Positions 17,650 through 26,429 of a stretch of 64,000 nt of DNA are shown one piece after another. The stretch comes from an uncultured Bacteroidota bacterium (lineage in GTDB: Bacteria > Bacteroidota > Bacteroidia > Chitinophagales > Chitinophagaceae). Every line of letters starts with the position of its first letter. The first letter of the stretch is position 1. The stretch is taken from the NCBI GenBank assembly GCA_903835005.1, contig CAILLK010000125.1, positions 1-64,000 on the forward strand, written 5' to 3'. The notes below the pieces were generated by a model. The model did no database searches. It saw only the letters and a list, made by a program, of their open reading frames with translations, and was not told the DNA's origin. A program made the translations under genes and the position numbers.

Positions 17650-19428
17650 ATGGCAAATGGTTATATAATAATCAAACATCAGGTTTTCAGAGAAATATCT
17701 GATGATGAAGTACTGGAATTCTTACCAAATGAAGACGGTGTTCCCAGGTATAAAATATTTGATATTCGAAAGGAAATTATCAACATGGAAGCGATTCATA
17801 TTCTGAATAATCAAGAATACAGAATATATCAAAAGAACGTTTTTGAAAACGAGATAAGACCTTATTTAGCGGATCATCCCGAATATAAAGTCCTCTATTT
17901 TGGCACAGCTACCATTCCTCTTGCATTGCATTTAGGTTATTGCTTTGGCGCCTGGAGAGATGTCGATGTTTATTTATTGAGCAGAGAACGCAACAAGTGG
18001 GAATTAGAAACTGATACAGGGTCTACTATAGAATTTGACACAAATTATGTCAAGGAAGAATTTGCTGGGCCAATTGATGTCATTTTCAAGGTCGAGGCGA
18101 CCTATCTAATGCAAAATGATGATTTAAAACAGGCTGTAGATATCCCCCATAAAATTATGGAACTTAAATTAAAAAGCATTGGCAAGGATGTTTTTGTAAA
18201 TCAAGAACAGATGAAGCAGTTTGCATATCAATTTTCTTTGGGGATTGATGCAGTTGCCAACTACTTGCCGAATACCGACAGGATTCATTTATTTCCAACT
18301 GTTCCCGTTGGAATCGCATTTTTGATGGGAGCGAAAATTAACCCTTTAGTGACTAAACCAATAGTTACTTATCAGTTTAATACAAATAGCGTTCCGAAGT
18401 ACGAACAAATATTAATACTTCAAGAAAACACGGATATAGAAGTAAATATAGAAGCTGCAGATTCGAAAAAAATAGCTGATATTAAAAATGAACTTAAGGA
18501 GCAGCTTGAAAATAAAATTGGTCCACTTGTTAAGCAAAAGCAGGAGGATAAGAAAAGATATAATGACCCCCAAATAAGTTGGATAAAGGCCGTATTACCC
18601 CCAGAGAATGACTACTCGGAAATTGAATGTAGATATTGGAAAGGCATACCCGGCATTACTGAAACTATTCTTGATTCATCCAAACTCACAGTAGCGGTTG
18701 ATAAAGCAGGCGATGGTTTCTACATTTCCGAAAACAATGAATGGCAAATCAACGATAGGTTTATATTTAATATACAAAATAGACTTAAGGAAAATGGAGC
18801 AGTATTAAGAGCGTTGCGGCTATTTGTTTTTCACGAATCAATTCATATTTTTCAAAAACTAACCAACTATACTGCACAAAATGTCGGGCGTTTTCCACGG
18901 GTATTAGAAGAGGCAGATTATATTGCAGATGTTTGGGCTATGATTCATGAATTTTATTATTCCAAAACTTATAATTCCAGTGAAACGATCAATGTTAAAG
19001 AATTTTTTATGTCAATGATTGATATTGCATTAAATACCATGTTGGCTTTCGATGACTTAGATTCAAATAGTGAAGAAATGCAGATGAGGAGAGTAAATCG
19101 ATATCTTATCTGGTACTGGAATTATTTACAAATAGAGGATAGGAGTTGCGATTCTTTATCTGACATAATAAATATTTTGGCGAACAAGCCTATAATCGAA
19201 ATTAGGGGATTGGACATAAGAGCCCAATCTCAGAGGACTATTTTTAAGCTAACTAATTACGCTGTAGCTGATTTGGAATTAGCATATATAGACCCTACTG
19301 GCCGAATTTTAAGAGCCTCTAATGCTGGTGGTTTAAATATTGACGAGATTGTAAAAGGTTTTAAAGAAAGAAATGGGCAAAGAATTCTTCGTCAATTAAA
19401 ATCCTGGTATCACCAAATCAGAACCTGA
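17650..19428 (+). CDS. CBASS effector: SAVED-like sensor plus HExxH metallopeptidase-like domain
   Basis: A 592-residue protein in the effector position of a type II CBASS operon. Residues about 70-245 resemble a SAVED domain, the cyclic-oligonucleotide sensor of CBASS effectors: VLYFGTATIPLALHLGY near 81-97, DVDVYLLSRERNKW near 104-117, and the hallmark RIHLFPTVPVGIAFLMG at 211-227. A Lys/Glu-rich helical linker (about 270-305) follows. The C-terminal part has a zincin motif, HESIH at 395-399, then LEEADYIAD about 20 residues later, where E420 or E421 could be the third metal ligand as in gluzincins. I infer a protease switched on by nucleotide binding. Usual SAVED partners are nuclease, TIR or CHAT-type domains, so this pairing stands out. 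Proteolysis is unproven. Confidence 0.8.
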   Translation: MANGYIIIKHQVFREISDDEVLEFLPNEDGVPRYKIFDIRKEIINMEAIHILNNQEYRIYQKNVFENEIRPYLADHPEYKVLYFGTATIPLALHLGYCFGAWRDVDVYLLSRERNKWELETDTGSTIEFDTNYVKEEFAGPIDVIFKVEATYLMQNDDLKQAVDIPHKIMELKLKSIGKDVFVNQEQMKQFAYQFSLGIDAVANYLPNTDRIHLFPTVPVGIAFLMGAKINPLVTKPIVTYQFNTNSVPKYEQILILQENTDIEVNIEAADSKKIADIKNELKEQLENKIGPLVKQKQEDKKRYNDPQISWIKAVLPPENDYSEIECRYWKGIPGITETILDSSKLTVAVDKAGDGFYISENNEWQINDRFIFNIQNRLKENGAVLRALRLFVFHESIHIFQKLTNYTAQNVGRFPRVLEEADYIADVWAMIHEFYYSKTYNSSETINVKEFFMSMIDIALNTMLAFDDLDSNSEEMQMRRVNRYLIWYWNYLQIEDRSCDSLSDIINILANKPIIEIRGLDIRAQSQRTIFKLTNYAVADLELAYIDPTGRILRASNAGGLNIDEIVKGFKERNGQRILRQLKSWYHQIRT

Positions 19429-19510
19429 TCTGGTGAAAAATAAAAATACTGCATTTGCAATATATATGTATTACATTTAAAACATCACGATAAATAAATA
19501 TATAAATATC

Positions 19511-19801
19511 ATGGCAAGAAGACAAGTTAAGTGCATTAGGACAAAATATGCCGCACAACCACATGAGTATATAACTCATATAGGAGGAGATTGGGGTTAT
19601 AATAGCGCTCGGGTAGTAATAACCGAGGCCGAGGCAATAAAAGATATTAGTACCAATACCCATTCTTATTTTGTGAGAGATAAAAATGGCGATGAGGCTG
19701 AAGTATCTGTTGTTCATCATCCTTCAGGGAAAGATTATCTAAGGACTCAAAGAGACCTTACAAAAGCCGATAACCTCAGCCAGTTACCATTGTGTAGCTA
19801 A
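19511..19801 (+). CDS. DUF3892 domain protein
   Basis: A 96-residue protein matching the DUF3892 pattern: an N-terminal basic segment, ITHIGGDWGYN near residue 21, a helix with EAEAIKDI, a strand pair around SYFVRDKNGDEAEVSV, and the C-terminal DYLRTQRDLTKADNLSQLP. The function of DUF3892 is not known. It starts 82 bases after the effector stop, on the same strand; it might be an accessory of the defense locus or an independent gene. Confidence 0.8.
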   Translation: MARRQVKCIRTKYAAQPHEYITHIGGDWGYNSARVVITEAEAIKDISTNTHSYFVRDKNGDEAEVSVVHHPSGKDYLRTQRDLTKADNLSQLPLCS

Positions 19802-19916
19802 AAACTGGCTGTTGGTTTGCCGAAATCAGTGTTGCCCCTGCTCTCTCTTTTAAAAAAAAAGTAGCATAGATATTTATGTTTGGTAATAAGTAGGTGAGTT
19901 AATTAATCTAGGTGAC

Positions 19917-20177
19917 TTAGCGAGGCAATAATTTTCCTTTGGGGATATAAGCTATAAACGCAATGATATTTTTCAAATGACCAGCTTCAGGTTGGTATTT
20001 CCCTTTCTCCCAATCAGTAATAACACTCGGAACAACACCTAGCAGTTTGGCAACCTCTATTCGTTTCAGTTTGTGATCAATCCGGTACTTTATAAGATGC
20101 TCACCAATAGTTTTCGGCTGTTCTGTATAGCCTTTAGGTCGCCTGGATATGGATTTTTCGAGTTGGGAAAAAGGCAA
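19917..20177 (-). CDS. XRE-family helix-turn-helix regulator
   Basis: A small HTH_XRE protein. The core is TIGEHLIKYRIDHKLKR, then EVAKLLGVVPSVITDWEKGK (helix-turn-helix with the WEKGK end) and a C-terminal IIAFIAYIPKGKLLP. No ATG fits this N-terminus: a longer open frame reaches an ATG at 20270, but the operator-like repeat at 20198-20218 lies inside that extension. A TTG at 20175-20177, giving (M)PFSQLEKSISRR, matches how I recall relatives beginning. The inverted repeat 21 bases upstream suggests autoregulation. Relatives are scattered through Bacteroidota accessory DNA. Confidence 0.75.
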   Translation of the reverse strand: MPFSQLEKSISRRPKGYTEQPKTIGEHLIKYRIDHKLKRIEVAKLLGVVPSVITDWEKGKYQPEAGHLKNIIAFIAYIPKGKLLPR

Positions 20178-20197
20178 AGTAACCAATACGGTACATG

Positions 20198-20218
20198 ACA
20201 GTACGAAAAGTGTACTGT
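20198..20218. promoter_or_regulatory. Operator-like inverted repeat ACAGTAC-N7-GTACTGT
   Basis: A perfect 7-bp inverted repeat with a 7-base spacer, preceded by TACATG. It lies directly upstream of the XRE regulator. The identical arms and spacing recur at 47955-47975. It is a candidate binding site for this regulator or its relatives. Confidence 0.6.
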
Positions 20219-20301
20219 GATAAAAACTTCTTTTTGCAAAACCAATTTCTCGTACGAATTTTACACGCAAAAACCAATGTTATTAACTTAGTTATTAGGT
20301 T

Positions 20302-20380
20302 GGCCCTGAAAGGGTCTGATACATCAGCGAGGGGTGAAGCCCCTACACAGTAGAATAAGTGTAAACAAGCCCTGAAGGGG
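20302..20380 (-). repeat. Triple-hairpin intergenic element, copy 1
   Basis: Three short hairpins in a row: GGCCCTGAAAGGGTC, AGGGGTGAAGCCCCT and GCCCTGAAGGGG. In the opposite orientation the same order (CCCTT-CAGGG, GGGGCTTCACCCC, CTTTCAG) occurs at 47071-47148. I read these as copies of one dispersed non-coding element. Confidence 0.6.
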
Positions 20381-20880
20381 AGAAATACTGAAGGTACATT
20401 CTTAAGTTAATGACATTGGGAAGCTGCCCTTTTTTTAAGGTTGAACTAAAGCATCAGGGGCCAGACATACAGAAGCGAGGTCTTCAAACCTGCATGTTGG
20501 CAGGCAGGTCCACATTCTCAAATCTGCACGTTGCGATGGGTGAGCCTTTAATTTGCCCAACATTATCTTGAAAAGTCTAAATAATATATTACGTACCAAC
20601 ATATAAATTCCTTCCCTCAATTATTTTTTATGAAAACACATTATATAAAGTATAAAACGCTGTAAATAAATAAGTTGACTTTTAAAATTTTCAAAAACCA
20701 GAAATTTTTGAAGAAAATTGAAGCATTTTTGAAGCATTTTGAAGTGATTTTGAGATAAACTGGAGGTTTACTACAATCATAAATAAATAAAATGCTATAT
20801 GAATCAGAATACCGACCATCGCTTATAAAACCTGATAGCTTTAGAACTCCCGACAATAATTTTCACCAACACAAGACTAA
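20381..20880. other. Gene-free spacer at the island edge
   Basis: About 500 bases lacking a convincing gene. From 20600 to 20780 it is very AT-rich with short direct repetition around GAAGCATTTTTGAAGCATTTTG (given here as two GAAGCATTTT words at 20720-20742). This is where the low-GC island gives way to core-like genes. Confidence 0.4.
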
Positions 20881-20913
20881 AAAAGCCGCCCCGATATCCG
20901 GAGCGGCTCTTTA
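20881..20913 (-). terminator. Intrinsic terminator of the M16 pair
   Basis: A GC-rich hairpin with arms AGCCGC and GCGGCT around a CCGATATCCGG core, followed by T-rich sequence in the leftward direction. It lies just past the stop of the leftward M16-like gene. Confidence 0.8.
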
Positions 20914-20929
20914 AAAAACTGATTAACAA

Positions 20930-23026
20930 TCACTTAAACTCACTGTCATCTATGCCTTTATTCACTTCTACTGTCTGCACCATTTCAGAGAACGACTGGC
21001 CGCCCTGGGTTTCTGTAACCTTGTAGGGCAGTTTATAGCCGTTGCCGCCGGGCACATCTCTGTAGTCGGAGTAATCGGAGGTTTGTATTTTCTCACCTTC
21101 ACCCTGCATTCTTCTTACAAGCAGGTATGTTTTGGCATCATAATACTCAACCGATTTTTTACCTTTTCCATCCACCATATTTATCACATACAGTTTATTG
21201 CCATCCACAGTTTCTATGCCTTTAAGCGTTCTTTTTATACCATATTTTTCAGGGTGCAGGTCCATGGCTATGTCAGCGCTCCTTACCAGTTCGTCCAGGT
21301 CATCGCCTGTTATCTCTGCCTTTTTACCCTGCTGTTCCTGGTATCCTTTGGTGCCGTCAAAAACCTGCTTCTGCACCACCATTGCCGGACCGCCGCCCAT
21401 CGATGCTTCTATAAACTGTTTCCACTTGTTGGGTGCCTTTTTAATTTCGGTAATGGTGAGGGGCATACCCTGCATAGCGCTGGTGCCTACTACCTTCATA
21501 TCCTTAATGCTGGTAAAACCTTTCTCTCCGCCCATAGCAGCAATGTATTTTTTAAATACATCCTCAGCAGTCATTCCGGCCGGGGCTGCAGCAGTTTCGC
21601 TTTGAGCCATTGGCCTGCCTGCATAGTCGTAATAATCTATCTTGCCATCGGCCGCAAATCTGGCCAGTTTGGGCGCTACATCTTCCTTGCTGCCTGCCAC
21701 CACAATATTGGCCACACCAGGCTGTATATACTTCCTCGACATAGCCATTACATCATCAGGTGTTACTGCGCTCAGGTTTTTGAGGTAGTTCTGATAAAAA
21801 TCCTTTGGCATATGGTAGCGCTCAATGTTGATCGCAAACTGCGCTACCCTCTTTGGGTCTTCGAGGCCGATAGCGAAATTGCCGGAGAGATAATTGATGG
21901 AATTCTGCAGTGAGGTATCGCTTACCCTTTCGTTGCGCATGGCATTCATCTCATCGAGCAGGGCGGTTATGGCGCTGTCAGATACGGCATTACGGCATTT
22001 CACTGTGGCAGAGAAATTACCACCCAGTTCATCATCGCGCAGCGAAGAATAGGCGCCATAGGTCCATGCGTGTTTTTCGCGCAGGTCCAGGAACAAACGG
22101 CCCTGTGAGCCGCCACCCAATACGGTATTGGCCACGCGCGCCTTGATCACATCAGGAGTTCCGGGTTTCAGGTCTATGGGGTAGGTTACACTTACCACGC
22201 TCTGAACTGCGGCCACCCTGGGTGCAAAAGCCACCTTGGTAACCTTGGCTCCGGTCTGGCTTAATGCAGGTATTGTATACTTAGCTGCCGGTACTGCCGC
22301 TTTCTGCCATTTACCAAAGTACTTTTCTATCAGCGGCTTTATTTCATTGATCGTTACATCGCCTACTATAGCCATATAAGCCACGTTGGGGCGGAAGTAA
22401 GTTTTGTAATAATGGTTGCATTTATCAAGTGTTATTTTATTCACACTTTCTTCGGTGGCCACTTCGCCATAAGGGTGGTTTTTACCAAAGTTAACCGCAG
22501 AACTCACATTGCGCACCATTGCGTCGGGCTGGTTCTTCTGGGTCTGTATACCTGATAATGTTTTGGTTTTTGCTTTTTTCAGATCGCCATCTGTGATTTT
22601 GGCATTCATAGCAATGTCGGCCATCAGTTCTATGATTTTGCCTTCATATTTCTTCAGTCCGCTGCCCGAAATTCCTTCACTGCTCACATTGATACTGGCG
22701 CCCATCTGGTCTATTTCAGAGTTAAGCTTGTCCTTGCTGCGGGTGGTAGTGCCGTCCAGCAGCAATTCCGACATCATATCCCGGTATCCCGCCATACTGC
22801 CTTCCAGTTCGGGCTTAATATCCAGTTCTATATTGCACTCAATGGTAGGTAATTTGTGGTTCTCCACCACAAAAACCTGCATACCATTAGGCAGGGTGAA
22901 ACTTTCTGTTTTGCCCAGTTTTATTTCAGGTGCAGGGCCTGGCTTGGGCTTTATACTGCGGTCGAGCTGCGCACTGGCATTACCGGCAAACGCAATTGCA
23001 ATTATGGCTGTTACTATCTTTCTCAT
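20930..23026 (-). CDS. M16-like peptidase subunit lacking the zinc motif
   Basis: A 698-residue exported protein (signal peptide ending AGNASAQ). Residues about 30-460 are the two halves of an M16 (insulinase/pitrilysin) fold, starting TFxLPNGMQVFVVENHKLP. Where active M16 enzymes have HxxEH, it has YRDMMSE, so it is probably non-catalytic. Residues about 490-698 form an extra domain resembling lipoprotein-carrier (LolA-like) folds (VFKKYIAAMGGEKGF, then YYDAKTYLLVRRM). In Bacteroidota such subunits pair with an active M16 partner encoded next door, and this one starts 43 bases after the active subunit. The likely site is the periplasm or outer membrane. Confidence 0.88.
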   Translation of the reverse strand: MRKIVTAIIAIAFAGNASAQLDRSIKPKPGPAPEIKLGKTESFTLPNGMQVFVVENHKLPTIECNIELDIKPELEGSMAGYRDMMSELLLDGTTTRSKDKLNSEIDQMGASINVSSEGISGSGLKKYEGKIIELMADIAMNAKITDGDLKKAKTKTLSGIQTQKNQPDAMVRNVSSAVNFGKNHPYGEVATEESVNKITLDKCNHYYKTYFRPNVAYMAIVGDVTINEIKPLIEKYFGKWQKAAVPAAKYTIPALSQTGAKVTKVAFAPRVAAVQSVVSVTYPIDLKPGTPDVIKARVANTVLGGGSQGRLFLDLREKHAWTYGAYSSLRDDELGGNFSATVKCRNAVSDSAITALLDEMNAMRNERVSDTSLQNSINYLSGNFAIGLEDPKRVAQFAINIERYHMPKDFYQNYLKNLSAVTPDDVMAMSRKYIQPGVANIVVAGSKEDVAPKLARFAADGKIDYYDYAGRPMAQSETAAAPAGMTAEDVFKKYIAAMGGEKGFTSIKDMKVVGTSAMQGMPLTITEIKKAPNKWKQFIEASMGGGPAMVVQKQVFDGTKGYQEQQGKKAEITGDDLDELVRSADIAMDLHPEKYGIKRTLKGIETVDGNKLYVINMVDGKGKKSVEYYDAKTYLLVRRMQGEGEKIQTSDYSDYRDVPGGNGYKLPYKVTETQGGQSFSEMVQTVEVNKGIDDSEFK

Positions 23027-23068
23027 TACAATATTTTAAAGCTTTTATCAGAATATTTTTAAGAATAA

Positions 23069-24448
23069 TTACTTTTTAGGTTCCGGCTTTGTATGCGGCT
23101 CACTGCCCGATTCACTGCGCTTGTCCTGTTCTTCTTTAGGCAGATAATATACCACCAGGCGGTTTTCCTTAGTGAGGTATTTGTTGGCCACACGTTTTAT
23201 ATCGTCCTTGGTCACCTTCTTGTAGCGTTCCAGTTCGGTATTAATGAGGTTGGCATTACCCTGGAAGGTATAATAGGTAGCCAGGTTGGTAGCTACGCCA
23301 ATATCTTTCTGGTTCTGGCTTATGAAATCACTCTCAGCCTGATTCTGCAGCTTCTTATATTCTTCTTCAGTTATTCCGTCTTTCTTCACCTTTTCAATTT
23401 CAGCCAGCATTGATGCCTCCAGCACCTCTGGCTTGATACCCGAATTGGCAATACCCAGCATAATAGCCATACCCGGCTCTTCATTGCCCAGATCGAAAGC
23501 GCCGGCCTGCACGGCTTTCTGCTGCTTGTCTACAATTTCTTTCTCAAAACGGGAGCTCTTACCCTGGCTTAATAACTGGGTAAGCAACTGCACAGCATAA
23601 TAGTCGTCTGTGCCCTGCTTGGGTATATGGTAGCCCAGTATAACAGCGGGCAACTGTATATTATCGTAGAAGTTCACACGCTTTTCGGCAGTCTGGATGG
23701 GTTCTGCTTCTGTAGGCCTGGGTATAGCCTTTGTACCTTTAGGTATCTCACCGAAGTATTTTGCGATCAGCGGTTTAGCCTGGTCTGCAGTAATATCTCC
23801 TGAAATAACCAGTACAGCGTTATTAGGCACATAAAAAGTCTTGTAGAAATTCATGAACTCATCAAGAGTAGCCTGATCTATATACTGCTCCTTGCCTATG
23901 GGGCTCCAGCGGTAAGGATAAACGGTATAAGCGTTTTCGAAGATCACATTAATGAGCTGGCCATAAGGGGTATTGTCATAGCGCTGCTTCTTTTCTTCCT
24001 TTACTACCTTGCGTTGGGTCTCAACACCTATATCGTCTATTTTGGCATGGGCCATACGCTCAGATTCCATCCAAAGGGCCAGCTCCAGCTGGTTGGATGG
24101 CAGCACTTCATAATAGAAGGTCCGGTCCTGGGTGGTATTGGCATTAAGCTGACCACCAGCGCTCTGTATAAACTTCATATACTCTCCCCTCTTGATGTTG
24201 TCACTGCCCTCAAACAGCAGATGCTCAAAAAAATGGGCAAACCCGGTGCGCTGCGGGTCTTCATTTTTTGACCCTACGTGGTACATAACCGATACCGCAA
24301 CAATCGGTGTGGAATGATCTTCCTGTAGAATTACATGCAGCCCGTTAGGCATGGTGTATTCAGTAAAGGTAATTGTGGCCGATGCCTGCCCAGCGTAAAA
24401 CTGTAAAGACGCGCCAAGCAACATGCCGAAAAAAGCGTTTCGCTTCAT
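23069..24448 (-). CDS. M16-family zinc peptidase, catalytic subunit
   Basis: A 459-residue exported peptidase. The inverted zinc motif HFFEH lies at residues 72-76 (GFAHFFEHLLFEGS), with the downstream Glu in VVKEEKKQRYDNTPYG about 75 residues later. The second M16 half begins near residue 220 (DITADQAKPLIAKYFGEIP). The signal peptide ends near ASA at residue 24 and the tail is Lys/Pro/Glu-rich. It is the upstream gene of a two-gene unit with the non-catalytic subunit. The pair presumably degrades peptides in the periplasm. Confidence 0.92.
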   Translation of the reverse strand: MKRNAFFGMLLGASLQFYAGQASATITFTEYTMPNGLHVILQEDHSTPIVAVSVMYHVGSKNEDPQRTGFAHFFEHLLFEGSDNIKRGEYMKFIQSAGGQLNANTTQDRTFYYEVLPSNQLELALWMESERMAHAKIDDIGVETQRKVVKEEKKQRYDNTPYGQLINVIFENAYTVYPYRWSPIGKEQYIDQATLDEFMNFYKTFYVPNNAVLVISGDITADQAKPLIAKYFGEIPKGTKAIPRPTEAEPIQTAEKRVNFYDNIQLPAVILGYHIPKQGTDDYYAVQLLTQLLSQGKSSRFEKEIVDKQQKAVQAGAFDLGNEEPGMAIMLGIANSGIKPEVLEASMLAEIEKVKKDGITEEEYKKLQNQAESDFISQNQKDIGVATNLATYYTFQGNANLINTELERYKKVTKDDIKRVANKYLTKENRLVVYYLPKEEQDKRSESGSEPHTKPEPKK

Positions 24449-24648
24449 AAATGTTTGGAATTTGCGGCAAAAGTAGGGTTAAAGCGGGTGATAACCTGAT
24501 TTTTGGTAAAAATCACCCTCTAACTCACTTGTTTAAATTACTAACTGATTCAATAAATACTTTTCGCAAATCGGATACAATAATTAAAAGGTAACATTCC
24601 GATAATACGAAGAAATTACCTTTACATTTAAATTTAAAAAAAATCATA

Positions 24649-25500
24649 ATGAATTCTTTATCAACAATTTCCAAAGCGTTATCCTTAATGGTATTATTAT
24701 CTGCACAATTTGTTGTGTCAGCTCAGATATATACATTTACCTCCGACAGCGTAGGACTATACAGTCTTGTAGCCACCAATGCAGTCGGCTCAAATATGGG
24801 AAGAATACATAGCGCAACTCCTCCAGCTACAGCTTGCCAGTATGGATTTTCATCCAAAAATTTCCCAACTACAACAACATTTGCAACAACTTTGCCAGCC
24901 GATACAATGGCAGTTTGGGCAACCACAGGGCATTTGCTCGCAATAACCGGCTTTTCAGCTGATATCAGACGTTCTGCAACCGGGCCACAGAATGTACGTT
25001 TTGCTTATTCTACAGACGGTGGAACAACCTGGATAAACCAGGGAACTGACCAGGCACCTAACAATAATTCATGCGATTCGATGATTACGGCCACATGGTC
25101 AGCCCCAATTATTGTTACCTATACTCATAAGCTTGAGTTTGCCATATTTGGTTTCAATGCTACCAGCACTTCCGGTACTTTTCAGGTTAAGAACCTTAAG
25201 GTAAACGGGATAGTGGCAACAACTGCAGGTGTTCAACCAATATCTAACGAAGAAAGCATTATTAATGTATATCCTAATCCGGTTTCAGAAAATGTAAACA
25301 TTGCTTATTATTTGTCGCAGGATGATATTGTAAACATGAGCATTTACAATGTTACCGGTCAGCAGATTCCGGTAGTAAATAACCAGTTGCAAAATGCAGG
25401 TGACCATACCATTACCAGCAACATCACTGCACCTGGCGTATACTTTGTGCGGCTCACCGTCGGGAACCAGGTATACAACAGCAAATTTGTGAAACTTTAA
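24649..25500 (+). CDS. T9SS-exported protein with type A sorting domain
   Basis: A 283-residue secreted protein. It has a signal peptide (hydrophobic core ALSLMVLLSAQFVVSAQ), a beta-rich middle with a jelly-roll look (VRFAYSTDGGTTWINQGTD, LEFAIFGFNATS), and a C-terminal Por-secretion sorting domain from about residue 200 (INVYPNPVSENVNIAYY, MSIYNVTGQQI, GVYFVRLTVGNQVYNSKFVKL with the last strand at the end). The sorting domain directs export and surface attachment by the type IX system. The function of the middle domain is unknown. Confidence 0.88.
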   Translation: MNSLSTISKALSLMVLLSAQFVVSAQIYTFTSDSVGLYSLVATNAVGSNMGRIHSATPPATACQYGFSSKNFPTTTTFATTLPADTMAVWATTGHLLAITGFSADIRRSATGPQNVRFAYSTDGGTTWINQGTDQAPNNNSCDSMITATWSAPIIVTYTHKLEFAIFGFNATSTSGTFQVKNLKVNGIVATTAGVQPISNEESIINVYPNPVSENVNIAYYLSQDDIVNMSIYNVTGQQIPVVNNQLQNAGDHTITSNITAPGVYFVRLTVGNQVYNSKFVKL

Positions 25501-25576
25501 GTTGCTTCATTAAATATATTGAGCCAATTCCCGGATTGAAAGGATAATAACGAGCTCAATTCTTACCTTCGCAACT

Positions 25577-26224
25577 GTGATTAATACCGTTTTATTCGAC
25601 ATGGATGGCCTGCTGCTGGATACCGAGCCGCTTTGGGGCGAGAGTATGCTGCGGGTGGCCCATAAACATAAAATACCCATTACCCGCCAGCAATTTAAAG
25701 AAACCACAGGCCTCAGGATATTTGAAGTTACAGACCACTGGGCTATACATTATCCCTGGCAAGGAAGTAGTGCAAAAGAAGTAGCCGATGAAATACTGGA
25801 TGATATCATAGCCTCCTCAAAAAAGAGTGCAACGATTCTGAGAGGTGTGGAAAAAGCGCTGATCCTGCTCCGCAAACACCATTTCAAAATTGGCCTTGCA
25901 TCATCATCTCCCGGCCATATGATTGAGGCACTGGTTGAACACTTTGATCTGAAAAAATACTTTGATGTCATTACCTCGGCCGATGCAGTGGAAATGGGTA
26001 AGCCCCACCCTGCCGTATTCCTGCATTGTGCAGCCTTGCTGGGAGCAAAACCTAATGAGTGCCTTGTGCTGGAAGACTCTGTAAACGGAATGATAGCTGG
26101 TAAGGCCGCCCGGATGAAAGTAATAGTAGTGCCCGATGAATTGCACTTTGATGACCCTCGCTTTTCGATTGCTGATGGAAAATTAAGGAGCATGGAGGAT
26201 TTTGATCTGGGGGTGATCAATTAA
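25577..26224 (+). CDS. hxpB: HAD phosphatase, HxpB-like (2-deoxyglucose-6-phosphatase type)
   Basis: A 215-residue HAD-superfamily phosphatase. Motif I is FDMDGLLLDTEP (nucleophile D8, acid D10), motif II is LASSSP, and motifs III and IV are GKPHPAVFLHCA and LEDSVNG. The cap domain spans about 15-85. The length and LLLDTEPLW opening match hexitol phosphatase HxpB (YniC), which dephosphorylates sugar phosphates such as 2-deoxyglucose-6-phosphate. The start is GTG, fixed by the motif I distance. It has its own leader after the T9SS gene. Confidence 0.85.
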   Translation: MINTVLFDMDGLLLDTEPLWGESMLRVAHKHKIPITRQQFKETTGLRIFEVTDHWAIHYPWQGSSAKEVADEILDDIIASSKKSATILRGVEKALILLRKHHFKIGLASSSPGHMIEALVEHFDLKKYFDVITSADAVEMGKPHPAVFLHCAALLGAKPNECLVLEDSVNGMIAGKAARMKVIVVPDELHFDDPRFSIADGKLRSMEDFDLGVIN

Positions 26225-26429
26225 AGCCAAAGTTTATAAAAATCTTTGTTGCATAGTAGAACTGTTTCCCTCCATTTTATTGCAGCTATTCATCTATTTT
26301 GTATCTTAGATTCTGAATAGCTCCTCATGCATTTCAAATTAAGCGATCAATTGACTGTCATTGATCGTTTAATAACTTTTATTTACCGGTAAGATTAATT
26401 ATTAACAAGAGGGGCTTTGCTTTCAAATT

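Noticed and set aside
21083-21913. Plus-strand open frame opposite the M16-like gene
   Set aside because: The peptide is hydrophobic and low in complexity, and it lies antisense to a well supported gene.
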